This document shows positions 35,416 to 44,265 of a stretch of DNA of 64,000 bases, piece by piece; within the stretch, counting starts at the first letter, position 1; each line of letters starts with the position of its first letter. The notes under the pieces were generated by a model. The model saw only the letters and a list, made by a program, of their open reading frames with translations. It did no database searches and was not told the origin of the DNA. The position numbers and the translations under genes are program-made. The DNA is taken from positions 2,976,001 through 3,040,000 of the forward strand of contig NZ_VCNH01000008.1 in assembly GCF_024355225.1 (NCBI RefSeq), in the 5' to 3' direction. Source of the DNA: Roseovarius sp. M141. Its GTDB lineage: Bacteria; Pseudomonadota; Alphaproteobacteria; Rhodobacterales; Rhodobacteraceae.

Positions 35416-36750
35416 CTACTCCGCCGCCAATTTCGGTATTTCGACCATGAACTGCGCCAGCGATCGGTCCAGCATATCCGTCATCTCATCCAGTTGGGCC
35501 TCGGTCACGATCATCGGCGGGCAGACGAGGAAATGATCGCCGGACGTGCCGCCCCGCGTGCGGCGCGAATAGATGATCAGGCCGTTGTCATAGGCGATAT
35601 CGACCAGACGTGCATGGGCGTTCAGGTCCTTGGGCAGCGGCGCTTTGGTGGCGCGGTCCACCATCAGCTCGAACGCGGTCAGCAGGCCCTTGCCGCGTAC
35701 ATCACCGATCAGCGGATAGCGTTGCATCAGGTCGCGCAGCCGGTCGGCCAGCGCGTCGCCCATCTTCGCCGCATTGGCGACCATATCCTGGCGGGCAATC
35801 TCGTCCAGAACGGCGCTCCCTGCCGCGCAGGCCAGCGGATTGCCGGCATAGGTGAACCCGTGGATGAAGCCGCCCGTGTCCATCACGGCGTCAACCATAT
35901 CGTCACGCGCGATCATCGCGCCGAGGGGGGCGTAACCGGCGCCGAACCCCTTGGACAGGCAGATGAGGTCGGGCGCGGTATCCCAATGCTCGGCGCCAAA
36001 GAACGCGCCAGTGCGCCCGCCGCCGGTCATCACCTCGTCATGGATCAGCAGCACGCCATATTCGGTGCAAATCTCGCGGATGCGCTGCATGTACCCCGCA
36101 GGCGGCACCAGCGCGCCGGTTGAGGCGCCCCCGACCGGCTCAACGATGAAGGCCATTACCGTTTCCGGCCCCTCTTCGAGGATTTTCTGCTCCAGCATGT
36201 TGGCATAGTGCAGACCGGTTGCCGGATCGTTCGGATCCAGCCCATCAAGGTATGCGCGCGGTGCGGGAATTTTCGGCATCCGCTGCATCATCGGATCGAA
36301 CGGCGCGGTCATCGTGGACATGCCGGTGATCGCCAGCGCGCCCAACGTGCAGCCGTGATAGCTGGGAAAGCGGGAGATGACCTTGAACCGCTGCGCCTGC
36401 CCTTGGCTCAGCACGTATTGCCGGGCCAATTTCAGCGTGCTTTCCACGGCCTCGGACCCGCCGGATACAAAGAACACCTTGTTCAGTCCCTCAGGCGTCA
36501 GCGCCACTATCTTCTGCGCCAGTTCCTCGGACGCTTCGGTTTGGAAATGCAGGCGATAGCCAAAGGTGGATTTGTCCATCTGCGCGCGCATCGCGTCCAG
36601 CACGGCGGGGTTGGAATGGCCGATATTGGACACCATCGCGCCGGATGAGCCGTCGATATAGCGTTTGCCGTGGACGTCATACATATAGATGCCGTCGGCC
36701 CGGTCCAGAACGGGACGGGGCGATTTGGTCTGGTAGAACAGGTTGGACAT
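35416..36750 (-). CDS. Class III aminotransferase
   Basis: PLP enzyme of 444 residues. Marks: RYIDGSSGAMVSNIGHSNPA, VFFVSGGSEAVESTLKLARQ, the aspartate block LLIHDEVMTGGGRTG and the PLP lysine K267 in ICLSKGFGAGYAPLGAM. Members transaminate omega-amino or beta-amino acids to semialdehydes or keto acids. It lies between the ATPase gene (9 bp upstream) and the BKACE gene (3 bp downstream), so it most likely removes the amino group of the imported compound. Confidence 0.93.
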   Translation of the reverse strand: MSNLFYQTKSPRPVLDRADGIYMYDVHGKRYIDGSSGAMVSNIGHSNPAVLDAMRAQMDKSTFGYRLHFQTEASEELAQKIVALTPEGLNKVFFVSGGSEAVESTLKLARQYVLSQGQAQRFKVISRFPSYHGCTLGALAITGMSTMTAPFDPMMQRMPKIPAPRAYLDGLDPNDPATGLHYANMLEQKILEEGPETVMAFIVEPVGGASTGALVPPAGYMQRIREICTEYGVLLIHDEVMTGGGRTGAFFGAEHWDTAPDLICLSKGFGAGYAPLGAMIARDDMVDAVMDTGGFIHGFTYAGNPLACAAGSAVLDEIARQDMVANAAKMGDALADRLRDLMQRYPLIGDVRGKGLLTAFELMVDRATKAPLPKDLNAHARLVDIAYDNGLIIYSRRTRGGTSGDHFLVCPPMIVTEAQLDEMTDMLDRSLAQFMVEIPKLAAE

Positions 36751-36759
36751 TTGGCGCCC

Positions 36760-37521
36760 TTAGCGGCTGAGATGTTTGCGCAGGAAGTTTTTCGTGCGCT
36801 CTTCCTTGGGGGTCTGGAAAATCACGTCCGGCGGGCCTTCCTCGACCACGACGCCCTGATCCATGAACAGCACGCGATCACAAACGCTGGCCGCGAAATC
36901 CATCTCGTGGGTGACGATGATCATGGTCATGTGCTGCTCGGCCAGCTTTTTCATCACGAGGTTGACCTCCTCGACCAGCTCGGGGTCCAGCGCCGATGTC
37001 GCCTCGTCGAACAGCATGACCTTGGGCTTCATCGCCAGCGCGCGGGCAATCGCGACGCGCTGCTTCTGGCCGCCCGACAGGCGCGAGGGGAACACGTCGA
37101 TCTTTTCCGACAGGCCGACATTCGCCAGCTGTTCCTCGGCCAGTTTGTTGGCGTCGGCGCTGGACATGCCTTTCAGCATCCTGGGCGCCAGCGTGATGTT
37201 GTCACGCACATTCAGATGCGGGAACAGATTGAAGTGCTGGAACACCATGCCGATGTCCTGACGCACTTGGTTAACGTGCTTTTCATACTGACGGTGCGGC
37301 AGGGTCTTGTTGATCTGCACGCCCTCCAGCCAAACCTCGCCCGAGGTGAGGGGGTCCAGCTCGTTGATGGCGCGCAGCAACGTCGATTTGCCTGAACCGG
37401 ACGGCCCGATGATCGCGACGATCTGGCCACGTTTGACGGTGAGGTTGATGTCTTTCAGCACCTCCAGCGCGCCAAAGCTTTTGGCCGCGTGGCGGATGTC
37501 GACAAAGGGGGTATCGCTCAT
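36760..37521 (-). CDS. Polar amino acid ABC transporter ATPase (GlnQ/HisP-like)
   Basis: ATPase of 253 residues. Walker [16 protein letters not shown], the family stretch [20 protein letters not shown], signature [16 protein letters not shown], Walker [20 protein letters not shown], and H-loop [18 protein letters not shown]. These are the marks of the PAAT family. It works with the two permeases and the binding protein upstream. Confidence 0.94.
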   Translation of the reverse strand: MSDTPFVDIRHAAKSFGALEVLKDINLTVKRGQIVAIIGPSGSGKSTLLRAINELDPLTSGEVWLEGVQINKTLPHRQYEKHVNQVRQDIGMVFQHFNLFPHLNVRDNITLAPRMLKGMSSADANKLAEEQLANVGLSEKIDVFPSRLSGGQKQRVAIARALAMKPKVMLFDEATSALDPELVEEVNLVMKKLAEQHMTMIIVTHEMDFAASVCDRVLFMDQGVVVEEGPPDVIFQTPKEERTKNFLRKHLSR

Positions 37522-37533
37522 GTGGGGGGCTCC

Positions 37534-38190
37534 TCAGCGCTGGGCCGCGATGCGGCGCTCAAGGCGGCGCAAAACAGCCTCAAGGCACAGGTTGATGACG
37601 TAATAGCAGGCGGCGGCAGCGATATAGAATTCGAACGGACGGTATGTGCGGCTGATCGCCTGCTGCGACGAAAGGGTCAGCTCGGCCACGCCGATCACCG
37701 ACACCAGCGCCGAATCCTTGAGCAGCGCGATCATGTTGTTGCCCATCGGCGGAACGACGGCCTGCACCGCCTGCGGGATCACGATCCGGCGCAGCGTCTG
37801 GCCGCTGGACAGGCCCAGGGTGCGCGCGCCCTCATACTGACCCTTGTCGACCGACAGGATAGACGCCTGAATTAGTTCCGAATTATAAACCGCGAAATGC
37901 AGGCCCAGACCTATCACGCCGGCGACAAAGGCAGGCAGGTCGATGCCGATCTGGATGAGGCCGAAATAGATCAGGAACAGTTGCAGCAGCAGCGGCGTGC
38001 CCATGAAGAGCCACGCAAACAGGCGGAACGGCAGGCGGATGGCCCAATGGCCGTATAGCGCGATGACGGCGAACACGATGCCACCGAAAAAGCTGAGCAC
38101 TCCGGCGCCGATGGTGATGGCGACGGTCCATGCCATACCCAGCAAAAGGACGCCGAAATAATCGGGGACGACGGTGAAATCAAGACCCAT
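37534..38190 (-). CDS. Polar amino acid ABC transporter permease 2
   Basis: Membrane protein of 218 residues with about five helices and the PAAT permease coupling loop QYEGARTLGLSSGQTLRRIV, then IPQAVQAVVPPMGNNMIALL. The upstream segment LFMGTPLLLQLFLIYFGLIQ is the family RGTP-type stretch (here MGTP). It pairs with the permease encoded just upstream. Confidence 0.93.
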   Translation of the reverse strand: MGLDFTVVPDYFGVLLLGMAWTVAITIGAGVLSFFGGIVFAVIALYGHWAIRLPFRLFAWLFMGTPLLLQLFLIYFGLIQIGIDLPAFVAGVIGLGLHFAVYNSELIQASILSVDKGQYEGARTLGLSSGQTLRRIVIPQAVQAVVPPMGNNMIALLKDSALVSVIGVAELTLSSQQAISRTYRPFEFYIAAAACYYVINLCLEAVLRRLERRIAAQR

Positions 38191-38220
38191 GGCGGCCTCC
38201 TGTCAGTGTGACGCGCGCGC

Positions 38221-38874
38221 TCATACGATCTGCGCCCGGCGGTCCAGCCATTTGATGCCCTGACCGACTGCGTAGATGATGATCATGTAGAGAATGCCGG
38301 CGATCAGGAACATTTCGAACGGCTTGTAGGTGGATCCGATAAACCGTTGCGCGGTATAGGTCAGCTCGATCACCGAAATCGGCGCGACCAGCGCGGTGCC
38401 CTTGATCAACGCGTTGATGTTGACGCCCAGCGGGCGGATCATCATGCGGGCGGCCTGCGGCAGGATCACCTTGCGCATGGTCTGCCATTTGCTCATGCCC
38501 AGGGTGCGCGCCGCCTCGGTCTGGCCGCGATCCACGGACACGATGGCGCCGCGGATCGTTTCGGTCATGTAGGCGCCGATATTGACGCCCAGCGCGATGG
38601 TGCCAGCCGCGAAGGCATCCAGCTGGATGCCGATCTGCGGGCCGCCGAAATAGAGCAGGAAGATCTGGATCAGCGCGGGCGTGCCACGAAACAGGCTGAC
38701 ATAGGCCGCCGCGATCCAGCGCAGCGGCGCCAGCCGCGACAGGCGCATCGACGCGCCCAGCGTGCCGCAGGCCAGCCCCAGAAGGCAGGTCAGAACCGAC
38801 AGCTGCACTGTGACGACAGCGGCCTCGATGAAGAACGGGTAGACCCGCAGGATCAGGTCGAAGTCCAAGGGCAA
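38221..38874 (-). CDS. Polar amino acid ABC transporter permease 1
   Basis: Membrane protein of 217 residues. Family marks are SLFRGTPALIQIFLLYFGGP and the EAA loop GQTEAARTLGMSKWQTMRKV with ILPQAARMMIRPLGVNINAL. It starts MPLDFDLILRVYPFFIEAAV. A stem-loop separates it from the binding-protein gene; the second permease begins 30 bp after its stop. Confidence 0.93.
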   Translation of the reverse strand: MPLDFDLILRVYPFFIEAAVVTVQLSVLTCLLGLACGTLGASMRLSRLAPLRWIAAAYVSLFRGTPALIQIFLLYFGGPQIGIQLDAFAAGTIALGVNIGAYMTETIRGAIVSVDRGQTEAARTLGMSKWQTMRKVILPQAARMMIRPLGVNINALIKGTALVAPISVIELTYTAQRFIGSTYKPFEMFLIAGILYMIIIYAVGQGIKWLDRRAQIV

Positions 38875-38956
38875 TCTCCGATGATGGTGACGCCGGCTGG
38901 CGCGCGGTCAACAAAGGCGCCGGGGCGCCACAGATGCAGCCCGGAGCATCGTGAGC

Positions 38957-38982
38957 GGCCTGTCGGACAATGCCGACAGGCC
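38957..38982. terminator. Intercistronic stem-loop between binding-protein and permease genes
   Basis: GGCCTGTCGG (38957-38966) and CCGACAGGCC (38973-38982) make a perfect 10-bp stem seven bases after the binding-protein stop. Such hairpins often protect the abundant binding-protein mRNA or cause partial termination before the permease genes. No T-run follows. Confidence 0.7.
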
Positions 38983-38988
38983 CGTTGT

Positions 38989-39774
38989 TCAGCGGATGTC
39001 GCCGCCGACCCACTCGTTCGCGATTTCCATGTAGGTGCCGTCCTCCATCATGTCGTCCAGCGCCTTTTGCATGGCGGCGGCCAGATCCGGGTTGTTCTCG
39101 CGGATGGCAATGCCCGCCGGAAGCGGCTCGGCGGTGGGGTCCGGGATCTCGGCCAGATCATACTGCCCGCTGTTCATGGCGAGAATGACGGGGATCCTGT
39201 CGTTCACGATGACGTCCACGCGGCCATTCGTCAGTTCCAGCAACAGCTCGGGCAGGCCCTTGTAGGTCTTGATGTTATAGCCCTGCGCGCTGGCCCATTC
39301 CTCGTTCGTCTCGCCCAGCGTGACACCGACAACCGCATCGTCCAGCTGCTCCATCGTCGTGATGTCCGATCCTGCGACGGTAAAGATCGCACGGCGGGTC
39401 TGGTAGTAGGGGCCGACGAAATCAATGACCTTGTCACGCTCCTCGGTGATCGACATCGAGCCGACGACGGCATCGTATTTGTTGGCCAGCAGACCGCCGA
39501 TGATGCCATCCCACGCGGTGGTCACGATCTCGGTCTCCAGGCCCATACGCTTGGCGATTTCGGCGCCGATGGCCGGGTCAAAACCGACGACCTCGTTGGA
39601 TTCATTGACGAAGTTGAAGGGCGGATACTGCCCCGTCATCGCGATCTTCAGAACGCCGCGCTCCTTGATGCCTTCCAGTTCGTCGGCAAAGGCGGGCTGC
39701 ATCGCCACGACGCCCAGCAGCGCGGCCCCCCCCATCAGGACAGTACGGCGCATCATCTTGGCTATCATTGTCAT
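38989..39774 (-). CDS. Polar amino acid ABC transporter substrate-binding protein
   Basis: Periplasmic protein of 261 residues. Signal peptide MTMIAKMMRRTVLMGGAALL through FADEL. The PBPb (type II) fold shows as GVLKIAMTGQYPPFNFVNES, GFDPAIGAEIAKRMGLETEI, WDGIIGGLLANKYDAVVGSM and SITEERDKVIDFVGPYY. ATG 39774 follows GGGAGA and gives the signal peptide; the frame is open to 39894. First gene of the seven-gene operon, divergent from a LysR regulator. The ligand is probably an amino acid with a charged or beta-amino group (inference from the enzymes). Confidence 0.93.
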   Translation of the reverse strand: MTMIAKMMRRTVLMGGAALLGVVAMQPAFADELEGIKERGVLKIAMTGQYPPFNFVNESNEVVGFDPAIGAEIAKRMGLETEIVTTAWDGIIGGLLANKYDAVVGSMSITEERDKVIDFVGPYYQTRRAIFTVAGSDITTMEQLDDAVVGVTLGETNEEWASAQGYNIKTYKGLPELLLELTNGRVDVIVNDRIPVILAMNSGQYDLAEIPDPTAEPLPAGIAIRENNPDLAAAMQKALDDMMEDGTYMEIANEWVGGDIR

Positions 39775-39915
39775 ATTCAGTTTCTCCCGTTGATTCGCAT
39801 CTGTTTCAGGCTGCGGCACCGCTGCGGTGCGCTCTTTCGGCCTTGCCAAGAGGTTTGCACAGGCACCAATCATCATGCAAATAAATAAGGGCAATGGCCC
39901 GGATTGAGAGGATCA

Positions 39916-40872
39916 ATGATGCGCCCCTATGAACAACGCTTTGTGTGGAATCTGGACTGGAACCTGCTGCGTACCTTCATGGTGATGGTCGAACAGGGCG
40001 GAATTACCCCCGCCGCGACGTTTCTGGGGCTCAAGCAGCCGACCATCAGTTCAGCGCTCAAACGGCTGGAGGCACAGGTGGGCAAGCGGCTGGTCAACCG
40101 CTCGTCGACGCATTTCAGCGTGACGCCCATGGGCGAGGTTCTCTATCGCGAAACCAGCACGATCTTCGGCTCGGTCATGCAACTGCCCATCCTGCTGAGC
40201 GGCGCCGAGGACGCGGTGACCGGCCAGATCACCATCGCGCTGGCCAGCCACATCGCCTGCCCGCATTTCGACGCGGTGCTGGAGCGGTTCAACGCCGCCC
40301 ACCCCGACGTGACCTACACGCTCAGCATCAATGAGAGCGAAGAAGTCATCACACGGGTCGAGCAGAACCGCGTATCCTTTGGGATCTGCCTTGTGTCTCA
40401 CAAGCGACCCAAGCTGAATTACCGCGTGCTATACCGCGAGTATTTCGGGCATTACTGCGGGCCGGGGCATCGCCTGTTCGGCAAGACAGGGCTGAAACTA
40501 TCGGATTTGCAGGACGAGGTCGCCGTGTCCTTCCAGACCGACAGCAGCGCCGGGCCGCTGTTCGAACTGGCGGGCCTGCGCGCGCGGGCCGGGATGCGGT
40601 CCGAGCTGAAGGGCGTGTCCTCCAGCCTGTCCGAGGTGCGGCGCATGATCATGTGCAATGTCGGCATCGGCGCCCTGCCCATCCATGTCGCGGCGCGCGA
40701 CGTTGCCGCCGGGCGGTTGTGGCAATTGCCGCCTGCGACGAACCTGCCTGCCATCGACATCCACGTCGTCACCAACCCCGCACGTAGCCAGAACCGCGCA
40801 GAGGCGGTGCTGTCGCAAATGCTGGCCGACGAAATCACCGGCACCCCCCTGCCCGAGCGGTCCTATTCGTGA
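39916..40872 (+). CDS. LysR family transcriptional regulator
   Basis: Protein of 318 residues. The HTH reads WNLLRTFMVMVEQGGITPAA and FLGLKQPTISSALKRLEAQV; the effector domain starts near residue 98 (GQITIALASHIACPHFDAVL). Two adjacent ATGs exist (39916 and 39919) after GAGAGGA; the second has slightly better spacing. It is divergent from the amino acid transporter/BKACE operon, with 141 bp between, and is its likely regulator. An SDR gene follows on the same strand. Confidence 0.9.
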   Translation: MMRPYEQRFVWNLDWNLLRTFMVMVEQGGITPAATFLGLKQPTISSALKRLEAQVGKRLVNRSSTHFSVTPMGEVLYRETSTIFGSVMQLPILLSGAEDAVTGQITIALASHIACPHFDAVLERFNAAHPDVTYTLSINESEEVITRVEQNRVSFGICLVSHKRPKLNYRVLYREYFGHYCGPGHRLFGKTGLKLSDLQDEVAVSFQTDSSAGPLFELAGLRARAGMRSELKGVSSSLSEVRRMIMCNVGIGALPIHVAARDVAAGRLWQLPPATNLPAIDIHVVTNPARSQNRAEAVLSQMLADEITGTPLPERSYS

Positions 40873-40971
40873 CCCGTCCCTGCGTTGACACTGACGCCGC
40901 GCGGCCTACTAATTATCGCCACGCCCGGGCACGCCACAGGCGGCGGCGCACCGGGACCCGGAGGAATTTCG

Positions 40972-41703
40972 ATGACCAACAGGACACTTCTGCTGACCGG
41001 CGCCAGCCGTGGCATCGGGCACGCGACCGTTAAATCGTTTCAGGCCGCGGGCTGGCGCGTTCTGACCGTGTCGCGCACCGCATTCGATACACGCTGCCCT
41101 TGGCATGCCGGCGCGACCGATCATTTCCAGGGCGATCTGGCCGACGCGAGCGCGCGCGCCGATCTGGTCGCGCGGGTGCGCGACACGCTGGGCGGCACCG
41201 GCCTTGGCGCCATCGTCAACAATGCCGGCATCTCGCCCAAGGGGGGCGGCGGCGCGCGCATGGGGATCGCGGCGACCAGCGACGAGGTCTGGCATCAGGT
41301 GATGAACGTCAACCTGATCGGACCCGCCGCCCTGATGCGCGATCTGCTGCCCGAGCTTGAGACGGCCAAGGGCTGCGTCGTCAACGTGGGCTCTATCGTC
41401 GGATCGCGGGTGCATCCCTTTGCGGGCGCGGCCTATGCTTGCTCCAAGGCAGCGCTGGCGGCGCTGACGCGCGAGGCGGCAGCAGAATTCGGCCCGCGCG
41501 GCATCCGCACCAACATGGTGACGCCCGGCGAGATTGAAACCGAAATCCTGTCGCCGGGAACCGAGGAAATCACCCGCACCATCCCCCTGCGCCGCCTCGG
41601 CCAGTCCGAAGAGGTTGCGCGCGTGGTCCTTTTCCTCTGCTCGGGTCAGGCGTCATACGTCAACGGCGCGTCCATCGACGTCAACGGCGGTCAGCACGTC
41701 TGA
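40972..41703 (+). CDS. Short-chain dehydrogenase/reductase
   Basis: Protein of 243 residues. Cofactor motif TGASRGIG (9-16), NNAG in AIVNNAGISPKGGG, and the catalytic Y155-x-x-x-K159 in AYACSKAALAALTREA. C-terminal VNGASIDVNGGQHV is typical of classical SDRs. ATG 40972 follows GGAGGAATTTCG, a very strong ribosome site. The last 51 bases overlap the end of the convergent B12 protein gene. Probably oxidises a hydroxy or reduces a keto intermediate of the neighbouring amino acid pathway. Confidence 0.92.
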   Translation: MTNRTLLLTGASRGIGHATVKSFQAAGWRVLTVSRTAFDTRCPWHAGATDHFQGDLADASARADLVARVRDTLGGTGLGAIVNNAGISPKGGGGARMGIAATSDEVWHQVMNVNLIGPAALMRDLLPELETAKGCVVNVGSIVGSRVHPFAGAAYACSKAALAALTREAAAEFGPRGIRTNMVTPGEIETEILSPGTEEITRTIPLRRLGQSEEVARVVLFLCSGQASYVNGASIDVNGGQHV

Positions 41704-43431
41704 GCCGCCAAGCGCCGCCAGCATATCGTCCAGCCCCGCGCAGGGGATCACCCCGGCCTGCCGGATCTGCTCCGTCACATCCACCGGCAGGCTGGAGTTC
41801 GAGTCCTGCGGGATCTCGTTCAGCTTGCCTCCCATCAGCACCGGCAGGTCGGCGCCCTGCGCCGCCAGCGCGGCCATGACGCTGCGCGCATAGCCCAGCC
41901 CGATGCCGTTATAGGTGCTGACGGCGATGGCATCCGACCCGGCTTCCAGCGCGCGGGCGACCAGCACTTCGGCGTCGATGGCGACGCCGACCTCCAGCAC
42001 CTCGGCGCCCAACCCTTCCAGCGCGCGGCGCACGAGATAAGCGCCATGTTCATGCACGTCCGTCGTACCCAGCGCCACGCGGCGATGCGTCAAACGCGCG
42101 CCCGCCTGCCTGCGTACCCACGCGCCTGCCATCTCGTCCAACTCTTCGGCCCAATCGGCGGCAACCAGCGGCGCGCGCCGCCCGTCCTGCATCGTGCCAG
42201 CGCCCCACAGCGCCTCCATCCGCTTGGCGCCAAGACGCCGGATCGCCAGCATCAGCGCCGCCGGATCCGTGGTATCGACGCCCCGCCCGGCCAAGCCCCG
42301 CAAAGCCATTTCGGCAAAGGCGCGCCCGCCCGCAATCAGCCGGTCCGCCATCTGCGCAATCAGCGCATTGTCCTGGACGGCGGCATGCCCCGGCGCATGT
42401 TCGGCCAGCCGCGCAGCGAATAGCTGCGCATCAAGGATCTCGTCCACATCGGGAATGCGGATATTCTCGGTCACCGGCACGGGGTTCACCGCGTGGCCGG
42501 AATGATGTTCATGCAACGCTGTAAGGTCAGCCAGCAAGTAATTGGCAAGGCTTGCATAGTTACTCGCGGACGCACCTTGGTACGCCACGGTATTGCCAAA
42601 GATCATCGTTCCCGGCGTGTCCGTCTCACGCGCCAGCGCCGCTTGAAATGCCGCCCGCGTCAGCGGCGCTGAAAAATGATGCCCAAAACAGAATGACGCC
42701 GCCGCACCGATCAGATCCTCTACGATATGCTTTTCGATCAGCATCATGCCAAAGGCCGACGTCATATCCAGGAACAGCCCTGCGAACCCGTCATCAAGGT
42801 TGGAATGCACCAGTATCTCGGCCTCTTGCGCTGCGATCAGGCCCAGCGCGCGCAGTGTCGCCTCGGTCGTGGCGACGTCGTCATCCCAGTATGGCAGGCG
42901 AAAGGTGAAGTACTGCCCCAGATTACCGATGGCGGTGGCCCCTGCAGCAATGGCCGCGCGGGTATTTTCCAGCGCGCCGGGCAGGCCCAGCATGAAGTCG
43001 CCGAAATGCGCGGCGGCGGGGCTGGCATTGGTGATGCGCGCAAAATCCTCTGGCCCGGTCAGCACGATCCCGGTGCCGCGCGCGGCATCCGCGCGACGAT
43101 CCAGCGGATAGCCCATCGTCCAGTCCAGCGTGATGCCGAAACGGTCGATGCGCACGCCGTGCTGCGCCGCGCGGTCATGCAACTCGCCCATCGCGGCAAT
43201 CGTCCGCTCGATGCTGCGAAACCCGATATGCGCGTGCTGCATCATCTGCCCCTCGACCATGGCGCGACGTTTGTACTCCGCCTCTGATGCAACGCTTCCG
43301 GTATCGAGAAACAGACACCGCCCCAGCCGCCACTCTGCCGCCATGCGCCGCCCCTCGGCCAGCAGATCAGCACCCGGTGCCATTTCCGGATCGGTCAGAC
43401 ATGGGTCACTTGCTGAGCGTTGCAACGTCAT
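41653..43431 (-). CDS. Cobalamin-binding protein with glutamate-mutase-like N-terminal region
   Basis: Protein of 592 residues. Residues about 450-575 form a B12-binding domain with the base-off/His-on motif DxHxxG (D458, H460, G463 in TTDVHEHGAYLVRRAL), then GSDAIAVSTYNGIGLGYARS and LMGGKLNEIPQDSNSSLPVD. The N-terminal 430 residues have the size and general look of a TIM-barrel mutase E subunit (RIDRFGITLDWTMGYPLDRR, FGDFMLGLPGALENTRAAIA, GTMIFGNTVAYQGASASNYA). In glutamate mutase the two parts are separate proteins; here they are one chain with the B12 domain last. The reaction is probably a carbon-skeleton or amino-group rearrangement, substrate unknown. ATG 43431 follows AGGAAAGG. Confidence 0.8.
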   Translation of the reverse strand: MTLQRSASDPCLTDPEMAPGADLLAEGRRMAAEWRLGRCLFLDTGSVASEAEYKRRAMVEGQMMQHAHIGFRSIERTIAAMGELHDRAAQHGVRIDRFGITLDWTMGYPLDRRADAARGTGIVLTGPEDFARITNASPAAAHFGDFMLGLPGALENTRAAIAAGATAIGNLGQYFTFRLPYWDDDVATTEATLRALGLIAAQEAEILVHSNLDDGFAGLFLDMTSAFGMMLIEKHIVEDLIGAAASFCFGHHFSAPLTRAAFQAALARETDTPGTMIFGNTVAYQGASASNYASLANYLLADLTALHEHHSGHAVNPVPVTENIRIPDVDEILDAQLFAARLAEHAPGHAAVQDNALIAQMADRLIAGGRAFAEMALRGLAGRGVDTTDPAALMLAIRRLGAKRMEALWGAGTMQDGRRAPLVAADWAEELDEMAGAWVRRQAGARLTHRRVALGTTDVHEHGAYLVRRALEGLGAEVLEVGVAIDAEVLVARALEAGSDAIAVSTYNGIGLGYARSVMAALAAQGADLPVLMGGKLNEIPQDSNSSLPVDVTEQIRQAGVIPCAGLDDMLAALGGSDVLTAVDVDGRAVDV

Positions 43432-43514
43432 CGCCTTTCCTGCGGCCTCCCCTTGTCGGTGCGTATATCTATGCCACTATGGCGCGAAATCGCGCGGGAA
43501 TGGGAATTGATGAC

Positions 43515-44261
43515 ATGAAATTGGGCATTATCGGCGTCGGGCATCTGTCGGTGTCGATCCTCAGGGGGCTGCTGCGGGCCGGTCATGCGCCGGAGAGTAT
43601 CCTGCTTTCGCCGCGCGGACATGGCGCGGACATGGCGCGCGACCATGGCTTTGCCTTGGCCAAAGACAATGCGCAGATCGTGGGCGCGTGCGATATCGTC
43701 CTTCTTGCTGTGCGCCCGGGCGATGCGCCGGGTGCGGTGCGCGGCCTGCCATGGCGCGCGGGACAGACCATGCTCAGCGCTTGCGCCGGAGTGCCGCTGG
43801 CAGCCCTTGATATCGGCGCCGCAACGCCGGTGCGGATCATGCCGATAACCGCCGCGTCGCTCGGCGCCAGCCCGACGCTGGCCTATCCCGACGCTGGCCC
43901 AGCCCGCACCCTGCTGGAGGCGATCGGCACGGTCATCATTCTGCGCAGCGAGGCCGAATTCGAGGCGGCGACCGTTTCGGCAGCCATGTATGGCTGGGCG
44001 CAGGCGCTGATCCGCAGCGGTGCAGACTGGACAGCCGCACACGGCATGGACGCAACCCAGGCGCGCCAACTGGTCGCAAGCACGTTCACAGCTGCCGGGC
44101 GCATGATCGCCGAGGAGGACGCCCCGATGGACGACATCCTCGCCACTCTTTGCACCCCAGGCGGCATCACCCGCGCGGGCCTTGACCACCTTGAGGCAAA
44201 GGGCGCCCCCGCCGCATGGAATGGCGCGTGCGATCTGGTGCTGCGCAAATTGCAAGGCTAA
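43515..44261 (+). CDS. Pyrroline-5-carboxylate reductase family protein (ProC-like)
   Basis: Protein of 248 residues. It starts MKLGIIGVGHLSVSILRGLL, the NAD(P)-binding fold of ProC-type reductases, then CDIVLLAVRPGDAPGAVRGL, TPVRIMPITAASLGASPTLA and a C-terminal dimer domain with LCTPGGITRAGLDHLEAKGA, matching the ProC TPGGTT region. True ProC reads MPNTP at the RIMPITA site, so this is probably a reductase for another imine or amino acid precursor. ATG 43515 gives the family start; ATG 43500 is possible. It is divergent from the B12 protein and stops four bases from the convergent dioxygenase gene. Confidence 0.85.
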   Translation: MKLGIIGVGHLSVSILRGLLRAGHAPESILLSPRGHGADMARDHGFALAKDNAQIVGACDIVLLAVRPGDAPGAVRGLPWRAGQTMLSACAGVPLAALDIGAATPVRIMPITAASLGASPTLAYPDAGPARTLLEAIGTVIILRSEAEFEAATVSAAMYGWAQALIRSGADWTAAHGMDATQARQLVASTFTAAGRMIAEEDAPMDDILATLCTPGGITRAGLDHLEAKGAPAAWNGACDLVLRKLQG

Positions 44262-44265
44262 CGCC

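Noticed and set aside
34474..36123. 549-codon open frame on the plus strand
   Set aside because: Antisense to the BKACE and aminotransferase genes, both well supported.
38347..39888. 513-codon open frame on the plus strand
   Set aside because: Antisense to the permease and binding-protein genes of the amino acid transporter.
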